From: Perkinsus chesapeaki | Taxonomy: Eukaryota > Perkinsozoa > Perkinsida > Perkinsidae | DNA length: 56,560 nt | Assembly: GCA_013115145.1 (NCBI GenBank) | Contig: JAAPAO010000186.1 | Coordinates: 1 to 56,560 of the forward strand | Direction of reading: 5' to 3' | In this document: positions 1 through 10,300 of the stretch, piece by piece | Layout: each line of letters starts with the position of its first letter | Numbering within the stretch: the first letter of the stretch is position 1 | The notes under the pieces: generated by a model | What the model saw: the letters and a program-made list of their open reading frames with translations, nothing else | The model's database searches: none | Told to the model about the DNA's origin: nothing | Translations under genes and position numbers: made by a program

Positions 1-1062
1 GCAGCCTCAGCGTAATTGTGTCCACAGGGACAGGAACTATATTATGGGACAATTGGCACAATGTCGCCTACACTTTCTTCTAAAGGAGAAGACCTATAGT
101 AAGGATTGAAGTATGTGAGTCGTGTCTGGATATAGCCATCAATATATCGCCTAAGGTCCAGGATCCGAGAGTGGTTGGTGGGAGGCTTTCCAGAGGGAAG
201 TACTAAGAAAGTCAGACAAAGACCCTCATGATGAAGGCTGGCCCAGCTTGGCTGGTCAAGCTTTCAATGATATGAGAGCATCATACTATTTAAAGCTTGC
301 CGTATAATCCTTTTTGCCTCTGGCAATAGCCCCTTCGCCTTGCTTAAGTCTCTAAGCAAGGCTGCTTGCCTCAGGCAAGGAAATAGAAGCGGTCCGAAAT
401 AAAGCAGTATATCTTCAAGTTAAAGATATACTGCATGTTTCCCAGTCTTCCACTGGAAGACAGGGCTTTCGGTTACTCCTTATGGCCAATGATGTGGAGC
501 ACGAATCGTGCTGCACGATGCTCCACGCTTGCACTAGATGGCACTGCCGGATGAGAACGGTGCTGCAAAAATTCCATCCTTGTATTATATCAATGCTAAT
601 ATCACGACTGTCCCGTGAAAGCTCAGCTAGAAGAAGGCTCAGCCTGAGCCGCTCAGGCCGACTTAGTCGGCCAAATTTTTTTATTCAGAAGCCTGGTTTT
701 CTTTGTGGTGGAGCCGTCATTTTGTCGCACCGAGTCCAATCAGTAAAGCCTCCTGTGATTAACAGGAGTCCTGTTACAGGACAAAGACTACGATCATACC
801 GATAGGAGAGGCAAAAAGTCTACTGCGTCCAGTGAAATCTACCGGGTCGTCATCTGATGACGTCCTTAGGTAATCCTACGGTAGTCCTTAAAATACTGAG
901 GTAGACAAAGACTCGCTCTCACAACTTTCCACTTGTAGTGGAGCCCGTACACCCATGCACAATGGAGCGAGTGGCACCTAATGTGCTCTACGAATACTGG
1001 GGTTTCTCTCGTATCGCACCAGTAGGGCCGGTCGTTATTGTTTACCTGTCAACTCAGTTGCG
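1..1062. other. Gene-free left edge
   Basis: I see no supportable gene here. The open frames are short, of odd composition and overlap on both strands. The stretch contains many short inverted repeats, for example around 330-375 and 745-785. Confidence 0.5.
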
Positions 1063-1545
1063 ATGAATTATGCCAGTGCCTTCACCGACTCGGAGAATCC
1101 GAGGACTCGCTCGCTCCCAGGAAGTGCGTTAGCAACTCTGCTCGTTTGCTTCATCTTCGCGACAATGCTTATTATCATTGCGGACCTACCCGATATAATA
1201 ACCAGGATGATTCTGGTGGTCTCATCTGTTGTCGTTGTTCCGATATTCCTCGCACTATTGCCGATTTGGAGGAGCAGTCCTCCACCAGACTCATCATGGT
1301 CTGACTGGATGAAGGAACACATCATAGTCACCACTCTTACCTCTGTCAATAACCAGAAAACCATTCTCAATCCAACATGTGCCATCTGCCTCACGGATTT
1401 CGAGCTGAGCGAGGAAGTAGCCGAACTTCCCTGTGATCATTTATTCCACAGCCAGTGCTTTGGTGCTTGCATTGCCAAAATGACGCCCAAAGAGAGACAT
1501 CATCAATGTCCCGTCTGCCGGTATGAGCTAGGCCCCAGAGTCTAG
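1063..1545 (+). CDS. Membrane-anchored RING-H2 finger protein (likely E3 ubiquitin ligase)
   Basis: A single-exon gene of 160 residues. Two hydrophobic segments (about residues 21-42 and 46-69) should form a membrane anchor, followed by a polar linker. The C-terminal RING-H2 finger has its full ligand set: C106, C109, C124, H126, H129, C132, C149 and C152, in the pattern CAIC, CDHLFHSQC, CPVC. Proteins of this architecture recruit E2 enzymes through the RING and ubiquitinate membrane or secretory-pathway substrates. The finger is complete, so the protein looks functional. The ATG at 1063 leaves about 20 residues before the first hydrophobic segment. No substrate or pathway can be named from sequence. 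The finger is well supported; ligase activity is inferred from the family. Confidence 0.85.
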   Translation: MNYASAFTDSENPRTRSLPGSALATLLVCFIFATMLIIIADLPDIITRMILVVSSVVVVPIFLALLPIWRSSPPPDSSWSDWMKEHIIVTTLTSVNNQKTILNPTCAICLTDFELSEEVAELPCDHLFHSQCFGACIAKMTPKERHHQCPVCRYELGPRV

Positions 1546-4500
1546 TCTGCTGCTCGGTGTTTGGTACCCGTACATTCCCCATGAGGTTTTAGTTCCCACC
1601 TTGAGCTGAAGCCACTACGGTTACAATCTATCACTACACCCCCATCGAAGCTTCTCTTCACTCCGTTAGTCGGAGAGGTTACGGATGTCTATCGTACTTT
1701 CAACCATGGCTTAGCGTTGAGTTACACTGTAAAGGAGCGCTAGTACCCACGGGGAAGAAGACGTAAATTCCAAGCCAGTGCTTGTAGACACGACCACATA
1801 GTCTGCGGTCCCCAAGCTATATTTCTGTAGACCGACTTTCTTGGTGCTCGAGTCAAGCGGCTTCAGCATTGGGGATACTTCAGCAGCGCTCTCGGGTTCA
1901 ACACGCTCTCAACTTGGTTAGTGTTTCTACTGCATACGATATGCGGCCATGAGACACACGGAGCAGGCCCTGCTGAGCAGGGTATGCGGCGTACCGCTTG
2001 TAAATTAGACACTAGTAACCTCAGAACTACAGAAGAACCTCAGAATAACAGCAACACCTCAGATATTAAAGCAAACCACAGGATAAACTAATTTCGCGTG
2101 AGGTACTGCCGGAATAATCATGATGTATAACTGCTGCATGTGTCTCACGATGAGCCGTGCCGACCTGAGATATTTTCAATGAGAAGAAATGGTCGGAATT
2201 GATATTCTTTTATGGTCGTATCGGTTTGTGCCTGGTGGATCTCCCAGTGGTCGCAAGCCGACGGCTTGAAGCCGTGTGTAGTAACTTCGAACCAACAGCG
2301 AGTAGCCCAGAGAATATCATCACCAAAGGTTCATGCGATAAAAAAATCAATCATCCTTTTTCTTGTCTCCCACGATCTCTTCAGCAGGTGGCAGACGGTT
2401 CACGAAATCAAATATCCTTGAACAGGCAAACTAACGCGGCATCTTTCGGCTCATCGCGGCTGCGAAACGTTGGAAAGTAAACAAGCCGTCAACGAAACAT
2501 TTCCTTGAAATCTTCGCGGTGCGAAGGTTCTGAAGCTGACGTCGTCCGAATCAATATCAAAATTGACAAGAAAGTGGAAAGTTGACTGCGAAAGTGTTCA
2601 AATTATCGTTGCTTACTTCTTCCAAGGAGTATCTGGCAACACCAGCCAAATTGAAAGCGCGCTAACCCCGAGGGCGCTGCCGAGATATCCCCAATGCTCA
2701 AGCGCCAAGCTCTCCAACTCATCACCGTATACACGATACATATATTCGGGGAATCTGAGATTAAACGAATGGAAGGAGGAGGCTGGGTCTTATCCGGACT
2801 AATAGCGAGGTCGGATCAGGGATATTATTCGTCATCCTAAGAGCTCCCCCATAATTCTGAAAATTTGTATGAGTATATCTCAAATGTGAACTTCATGTTC
2901 CCCGTTACAGTAAGCAAACTCTTCTGAGAAAAGTGAAGTATGTCTATGCCAAATCGAGCTCTATTGACACTGGCTCAACTATTAGTAGTTACTACACGAA
3001 TCGACTGCCCTTTCAGGACACAAATACTGTCCCTACATGCCTCATTCACCAAACTCGTGCTGCCTCACCTATATGAAGTATCACTTGTCAGCTTGGCGAC
3101 CACATAGGGGCCGTAGAGTGACTTAATCTGATAGGCGCTAAAGGTGATGGTGAGAGTGGTCAGGGCAAGAGCCTGAATATTATTCAATGATTATACCGGT
3201 TTCGTCATCTGAACTGGTTTTGTCGAGAATCGCGACCGAGAATCAGCCTCTCGCGACCGTTTTTTAATACTTATCCACCTTTTTTCTGATCACCAACAGG
3301 CTGTTGGCAACAGCCTTATTAAACTTCAATACTGACCATATAACCTAATTGCACTAAATCTAATAACCGAGAGACTAATTCCTATTAACAGTTGGTATCC
3401 ACTGAGAAATCCGGTCAAATTACCCAGTTCTGCAGTTTTCCATTTCTCGAAATACCATAATGATAGCGCGAGGACGGCGAGCACAAGGGACGGTCAATCG
3501 AGAACTGCTTACCAGCACCCAGGATACAGTTTGGGCGAGACTGATGACGAACGACTCGAAGCGAGTGACGGCCGGAGAAGACATGGAACGATCGAGCAAG
3601 TCACTATCATCGTGAACCACGTTTATTCCTAGAGTAACAGTATTATCCTGGTTTTTGGAGACACCGCCCGGTGATTTGGGCCAAATCATCTGGCACCCGA
3701 CTCGGCGCACGCCAAGACTATTAACAGAAATCAGACATTAGGAAAGGTAAACGTTGCGAGCTGTCGGAGACGCCGGTGAGATCACATACAGTAGAGATCA
3801 ATGCGGGCACCAAGACTCGATATCACAGGCCATCTTGGAACTGTCCAAGTTTTTCGAGAATAAGCGCCCGCGGGGTGAAGCTGCTCATTTCCTTAGTTAG
3901 ACTTCCTGAGCGTTGACGGGTCGCTTCTGCGTTAAAGTAGTGGGTACGGACGTGAACCCTCACCTTTGCTTCGGGCTTTACCGGCTGAACTCAAGAAAAC
4001 GCTGATCACATGCAACCGCTCGGTGTATTTCAGGAGTTAATGCTGTAAGTATTATACGTGTATTTCGTTTACACGAAATACACATGAGCCAAATTACGTC
4101 CCCGTAATTAAAGGAACCCGTAAGGGACGGTACGGATAAAAATGGTAAACCGTATATTACGGGCCGTAACCGCAATTGTGCCCATCAATAGTTTTTGAAG
4201 TCTACATCAATGATGTAACATCATGCATTTCTTTCTTATCAACTGAAAGTTGGCGCATATCTCTCCAGGCCACTTGCTCACCAAAGCTGTGAGCCCCACC
4301 CTGTGGCCCTTCCGGACCGACTCGGCGAGATATTTTGTCGAGTATTCTGACGTCACATCAGAGTAGTCATTGGCGGGCAATGACTGCCCAGTACCGTTCG
4401 CGTTGGGGAGATCCACAAGGTATACCGAGCTCGACTACATCGGAAGAACGACACTCTACCCTTACAGTCAGGTGGAAGAAATTAACGACTTAATAGTATA

Positions 4501-5475
4501 CAGCTGGGAACAACCAACATCAGCCAGAGACGCGCCCCTCGAAGTCACTTCCCTCGTCAACCAAAGCTAAGCCTCGAAATTTTCGTCACTCGCAAAAGTG
4601 CTACTGGCGACAGCTTGTCACTTCTCCGGCCTGACGCATCAAGCGTCATTGTAGTAGTGACGGTCTCTAGCGCCATCATGTTGGATGTAGTAGCACTACA
4701 AAAGAATTTTAAGACCCTCGTTGATCTGAAAATTTCGGACAGATTTCTTTTCGATCCCTCTCCAAAGTCAAGTCCTCGTGAACCCAAGTCTCAGCCTGAG
4801 ACTCTCAGGTGGCGCCCCACAAACAAGAAGCTTTCATCCTACGCAATTTCGTGCTACTAGCGCGTATATTTCGGACAGGGGGAAGGATATTGGGAGCACT
4901 CTTTGCAGGTCTAACGCCATGGGGGCTGACCTGCACCTTCCCGGAAGGTCCTTCCGGGTAACCCCCGCTTGGGAGGCTCTCAGAGAGAGAAATTTTGAGC
5001 GGCTCAAAGACCGGGGAGCCATCCACACAGTCGGTCTCGCAGTAAATTTCTCAGGTGATTTCAGCGCTCCGATCACACTAGTAGTGTGGCACTACGGTTA
5101 ACCTAGGGAACTACGGACTACAACATGGACATAGCTATGCAGACAAGGAGAGAGAGACCTGGTCGTTTAGTAGGGGTATCGCAATAGCAGGGGCTCAATC
5201 AGTTATTCGCGCCGCTCCCTCCCTTGCCCATGCGTGTACAACCACCTACATAATGCCGCCTTATGCTTATCTCTATAAACACAGAACAGACTTATCCACA
5301 CTGTGGATAAGTTAGGGTTGCATCCGTCGGATCCCATTATCTAGAGATCCTCAACAAAGGGAACCTCTGGTTGTTGAAGATCTCAGAGATCCATGACCAA
5401 GAATGCGATTTTAACGAAAAGCAATGCGTGGGTGGACTGTACGCACTCTCTGGGTATTATTTCAATTTTTGCGTA
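1546..5475. other. Gene-poor interval
   Basis: No gene is convincingly supported in this 3.9-kb stretch. Overlapping frames on both strands at 3420-3710 and 4557-5101 have mixed composition and match no family I know. It contains a repeat shared with the 7.2-kb region (4231-4336), an 11-bp perfect hairpin at 4058-4083 and a 10-bp palindrome in 5285-5315. Confidence 0.5.
4231..4336. repeat. Dispersed duplicated segment, copy 1
   Basis: This segment is clearly similar to 7210-7299, in the same orientation. The other copy lacks about 17 bp present here. Read on the minus strand, both copies encode a similar peptide (for example YLAESVRKGH here and YLAEAVRKGH there), but the deletion shifts the frame in the 7.2-kb copy. 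The source gene is not recognised. It looks like two decayed copies of a gene end. Confidence 0.6.
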
Positions 5476-5907
5476 ATGTCACCTTCACGTTGCATCATCT
5501 CTTATCTCCTACTGACCGCTATGACGGTCTGTGGAATAGAAGCCCCTCCTCCTACAGGGAAGTACGTTGGCGGTGCCCCACCTCCCAAACCGTACTTGCG
5601 CATTGAGGCTGATTTTAACGTGGGTAAAGTTCATCTTTCTGTCTCTTGCGGGCCGACACGCGCTAAGTGGGACGCCTGGCTTGATCTCGTACAAATGGTC
5701 CCCGAGCGTATGTATTTTCTGAAGAATTATCAAGCCAATCCTAAGTACAAAGAGTATCTAACTTTTTTTACTAACAACTGCGGTCGTGGATCTGGCCAGG
5801 TGGGCGACTTGGCGTATTTTATTAAGACTAACGATATCATGCTTGTCATGGTCCAGGCAGAGAACATCAAACTGCATAAGGTATACCATTACAACATGTA
5901 TGAATAG
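5476..5907 (+). CDS. Secreted protein, two-cysteine GKYxGG/CGPxRA family, copy 1
   Basis: A small secreted protein of 143 residues. The frame is open upstream to 5371, but the ATG at 5476 is chosen because it gives the MSPSR start and hydrophobic signal peptide (to about residue 20) shared with the copies at 14111 and 16539. The mature part carries the family motifs GKYVGG, PPKPYLRIE, CGPTRAKWDAW, NPKY and NCGR. Two cysteines, C58 and C102, lie 44 residues apart as in the other intact copies and may form a disulfide. This is the most divergent intact member, above all in the signal peptide. Function is unknown; a secreted, lineage-specific role such as host interaction is only a guess. Confidence 0.8.
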   Translation: MSPSRCIISYLLLTAMTVCGIEAPPPTGKYVGGAPPPKPYLRIEADFNVGKVHLSVSCGPTRAKWDAWLDLVQMVPERMYFLKNYQANPKYKEYLTFFTNNCGRGSGQVGDLAYFIKTNDIMLVMVQAENIKLHKVYHYNMYE

Positions 5908-6651
5908 TAGTAGTCAATAGATCTTGATCATGGTATATATCGTTATCACAGTAATGTCACGTTACGCTTTTGCAAGCGGGTTTAGTCTTCGTGGTTGAAG
6001 TAAGCGTAGTTAGGCTTGAGGATGAAGTCCTGAGTTGAACTCAGTGAGTTGCCGCAGTAGATTCACGATTGGTTCTATCAGCCTGTTAGTAACAGTCTTT
6101 GTTGTTCCTCCAATTCTTGTGTTCGTAAATTGTTTATTTACTTTGTCGTGTGAACTAGTGAGGGTGCCAACAAGTAGGACGCCTGCTGCTGACTATTTGG
6201 TAGGATTCAACCTCCAACTGTGTTTAGTGCCTCAACAGTGGTGGGACCACTGTTGAGCACTAAGAACCGTTCTCTAAGCAAACGACCTTAGATGAGGCCA
6301 ACTTACGGGCAAATTCCCATGACACAAGGCAAACGTATAGAATATATTTGCTTTTTGATTTCGACAGCGAGACCAATGCTTCATTCTAGCTCTACACACA
6401 ACTGAGACACGCGAGACCATGATTCATGAGTGATGCAGAGCTTGGAAGAAGTCTATTGCTAGGAGAGCCCTAGCCTGCTACGCTAAGGCTTATCGCCGTC
6501 ATCAGCTAGGCCGAGCCTAGTAGTAGGCTCTCTACTCTACTGCTATAATTATATAATCCAATAAAATCCATATAATATAATCCAACAGTATAGTTTGGTA
6601 AGATCCAATCCCTTTCTCCGCCGACAGCTTGCGACGACAAGTGATAAAATG

Positions 6652-6738
6652 TTATTATCACCTTATAAATACCGTACCACGAGCCGAACATTAACACTAA
6701 CTCGCGGTAACAGCGAACAGCACAGAAATATTATAATA
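6652..6738. repeat. 87-bp dispersed repeat with TATAAATA core, copy 1
   Basis: Matches 18217-18303 in the same orientation with about 7 differences in 87 positions, 6 of them C/T transitions. Both copies contain CTTATAAATACCG and AGCGAACAGCA. No gene starts close downstream of either copy, so a promoter role is possible but unsupported. It could equally be a fragment of a mobile element. Confidence 0.7.
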
Positions 6739-7209
6739 AATTCCCGTGCAAAGTAACACAACCTACAACAGTAGATCACAACATATGATCGATTATTCTC
6801 CGAATATCGAGGACTTGATGATTATTAGATGTATAAAGGTAAATAGTCGTACCAATGATGTGTTTCTGGTTCGCCCAGTCAATTTTTGTGAAACCGTCAG
6901 AATTCGCGCTTCAGCAAAACTATAGAACATTTCAACTCAACAGACATGTGATTCAGCTTTTGGAGAAGGATAGATAGGGAAGGGAAAGGCGAGGAAGGAA
7001 ATGGGTCATATTTCGAGCAAAATTTATTTCGGAATGGTTAGAAGTCCGAATATGATATATCGCTTCTAACTGTCACGAAACAGGACTTCTATTATAATGC
7101 CAAATCACTCGTTCCGATAACAGCGCAACACTAAAAATATGTTTCGATGAAAAATGAAAATACCGCGTTGACAAATGAGTGCTGATTCGTGAAGTCTACA
7201 GCATGGATC

Positions 7210-7299
7210 TCTTTTTATCGACGGAAAGTTGGCGCACATCTCCTCGAGCCACCTGCTCACCAAAGCTGTGTCCCTTTCGGACTGCCTCGGCGAGATATC
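7210..7299. repeat. Dispersed duplicated segment, copy 2
   Basis: The shorter partner of 4231-4336, with an internal deletion. It lies immediately 3' of the HSDL2-like coding region and may fall in its 3' untranslated region. Confidence 0.55.
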
Positions 7300-7341
7300 T
7301 TCTCTGAAGAGAAAACTTTTCTCCCGCTGGCCTCGCGAATA

Positions 7342-10300
7342 TCAGAGTCTTACGGGCTCGACTGCGGGGTTCTTCCTATAAATGACGAGGTCCTTTTGCG
7401 TGAGGCCGACCCGTGAGCTAGTCAGGTACTCATCGTCGATCAACATCTCTCCGGTGAGACTCGGGTCGTTCACGATTGAGAGCACCTGTGCAATGGAGAA
7501 GAGATTTTTCTGAGGCCCGACCGGTTGGGTGAGAGCAATGAGGGTAGTACCGGACGCTCTACTCACACAGTCAGCCAGGATAGCGGCTTTCCGCCAATCT
7601 TCCTTGGTTCCCAACTCAAAGTTAGTTGCCGCTTGGGATTCCACAACTGTCGCTGGCCACAAACAATTACCTAATCAATGCCAAGCAGCACTATTATGTA
7701 TTAACAATACGAGGCATCCATGTAGACTGAGTGGAGAGTTAGTTAGTAATTTAATAGACAAGGAGGCAGGAGGAGAAATCTGGATAGATTCACAAGACAG
7801 CCCGACCCAATGAAATAGTATATTCCGTATTTTTTCGATTTTTCACTCAATATTGAGTATTATCGAGTGAAATTTCAAAGATTACAGGGTGTTCCAATTT
7901 GTTATGCAAATCAGTAAAACAGCAGTTTCACCGCGAATACTCAGCGTTTCGGTTTGAAACTTTCGCAGATTATACATTAACAATATTATGACAGCATACA
8001 ATGAAATCACGAAATCGATCGACCGTTTCACATGAAATGAGGCGAGCGAATTTTTTTCGGTCCAGCGCGCCGTTCCAATTCGTTATGCAATACAGTTGTA
8101 ATCGTGTTAACATGGCCCGTGGAACCTTCCTCACCGAATCGGAACGATCAACAATCATCAAGTGCCTAGCCAGCGGTGAAACGGCGCTGCAAATCTCTAA
8201 AAAACTGGGCAGAGACCCTCGAACAGTCAAAAGTTTCATCAATGACCCTTCTAGAAAGTACGTGAGGCCAAAGGGCGCCTATAAGACGAGCGTTACCCCT
8301 CGTGAGCGTACCAGATTGAAACGAGCCGTCAACAGGACGCCTCTCAGCACCAGCAAGAGATTGTTTGAAGAAGCAGGAATCCCGATGAAATGCAAAACGA
8401 CTCGGTGCCGGGTACTTAAGTCCATTGCAAGCGTCAAGAAGCCCCGCGCCACTCCCCTGCTGACCACGAAACACCGTCAGGCTAGGCTGCAATGGGCTTG
8501 GGACAATATCAAGAGAGAGTTTGGCCACGTAATATGGACTGATGAGGCCAGGGCGACATTGGGCGGCCCTGACGGGTGGAGTCGTGGGTGGATTACCCAC
8601 GATGTATCAGTACCAGGGAGAACTAGGCGCCAGCAGGGTGGAGGCGGAGTCATGTTCTGGGCTGGAATTGTATCCGGCGAGCTTATAGGCCCATTTAGGG
8701 TAGCGAAAGGTGTTAAGATGGACTTCAAAGAGTAGGACCTCAACGCAGCGCGCGCCATGTTCCAATATCATAGATACTGCAAGCTTCTAGATCAAACTTT
8801 GATTCCCTGGTATCGCCAGCAGCCTTTAGCCAGACGCAAGAAGCTTGTGCTGATGCAGGATAATGCCCCATCCCATTGCAGCCAGTTTTCAGAAGAATTC
8901 TTACTAAAAAAAAGGGATTCGGAGAAGCAAAAATCCTGCCGTGGCCGTCCAACAGTCCAGACCTTAACGTCATTGAGAACCTCTGGAGCTTTATCAAACA
9001 GTGAGAAACTAATACGTTGTGCATAGCTATCCCAGGACTGCTTACTAGGGATATCTATGGAGAGGGCCGACAATATAGCACCCTAGACGAGCTGTGGAGT
9101 GCCATCGAGAGGTCGGCCAGGGAAGTGCCAAAAAGCTTCATAGAAAAGCTCTGCAATTCCATCGACAGCAGACTCCGAAGGTTAATTGCTAGACATGGTG
9201 GATATGTGGGTGCATGAGAACATGATTCGAACTTGACAAGTTTCTTTTTGGGCCGACTACAGTTCAGTTGCATAACGAATTGGAACGGCGCGCTGGACCA
9301 AAAAAAAATCGCTCGCCTCATTTCATGTGAAACGGTCGATCGATTTCGTGATTTCATTGTATGCTGTCATAATATTGTTAATGTATAATCTGCGAAAGTT
9401 TCAAACCGAAACGCTGAGTATTCGCGGTGAAACTGCTGTTTTACTGATTTGCATAACAAATTGGAACACCCTGTAGTACTACAACGATATCGAAAAACGC
9501 GACGCTGAATCGATCAACCGTTTCATGCCTATCTATCGATATCGAATTTTTCAGCGCGCGCAGAACTGGCGCGATGAAATAGAATAAATTTATTTCGCGA
9601 AGCAATACAGTAGGAACAGTTCAGCCGTAGTACCTTAAACCCTTCTCTCTAATGGGACGCAGTAAGCACAGTGCTTAAAGCACTTATCGGCCGATGACCA
9701 GCGCTCGGTGGGTACACGTCTGGATTCCGTGGCTGCTGGCTGATCATCTCCTTCCGGTTATTGAGCCAGGCATGGTTTTCCAACTGGACAACGCTCCATG
9801 TCATGCTTCTCAGAGCACAAAGGCATGGCTAGAGAACAATAATGTGCCAATTTGTTCGAAACAAGTTGTTCCTTGCCGTCCTTGAGCCCAGACCTCAACG
9901 CTATAGAAAATGTCTCTGTGGTAAGCTGGTGACAAGCATGGTAGCCCCTCCTATGCAACTATAGAGCAGCTGGTCCAGCTGAGCTGGAGGAGGCTGTATT
10001 CAAGATATAGGGGAGAGGACGGGAGAATTCCTTGGTAAGTGCACCCGGTATATGCGAAAGCGACTATGAGAGTTCTGAAGGGCGCGGGGGCCGTAATTGA
10101 TTACTAGTTTTTGATTTTCATGTACCACGTGATAACGTATGTGTCCTAGTTCCTAGCTTCAAGTTTTTAGACCTCGAGTTGACCAGTTGGTGGAATAACA
10201 CAAACACGTGTAGAGTATTCTATTTCATTGCGCCAGTTCTGCGCGCGCGGAAAAATCCGCGCGCCAAGATATCAATAGATATGCATGAAACTGTTAATCG

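Larger units (their letters stand above)
5908..7341. other. Gene-free interval downstream of secreted copy 1
   Basis: No gene is supported. It includes an 11-bp perfect hairpin with a 3-nt loop (6232-6256), one copy of an 87-bp dispersed repeat with a TATAAATA-like core (6652-6738), and a duplicated segment (7210-7299) just past the stop codon of the HSDL2-like gene. Confidence 0.5.
7885..9473 (+). mobile_element. Tc1/mariner element A, 1,589 bp, nested inside element B
   Basis: A full-length element flanked by TA on both sides (7883-7884 and 9474-9475), starting CAGGGTGTTCC and ending with its reverse complement. The terminal inverted repeats are 206 bp and nearly identical. Each contains an outer and an inner copy of a GTTCCAATTYGTTATGCAA motif (left: 7891 and 8072), so this is also an IR/DR element. 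The transposase gene between them is broken. The element sits in the left terminal repeat of element B, which sits in intron 5 of the HSDL2-like gene, antisense to that gene. Nearly identical terminal repeats point to a fairly recent insertion. Confidence 0.95.

Noticed and set aside
482-805. 107-codon plus-strand frame at the left edge
   Set aside because: Unusual Arg/Ser/Cys/His-rich composition, overlaps small inverted repeats, and shows no domain or signal peptide.
8001-8111. N-terminal extension of the transposase frame into the terminal repeat
   Set aside because: The ATG at 8112 begins the normal Tc1 N-terminus; upstream codons are terminal-repeat sequence that also reads open in the inverted right copy.
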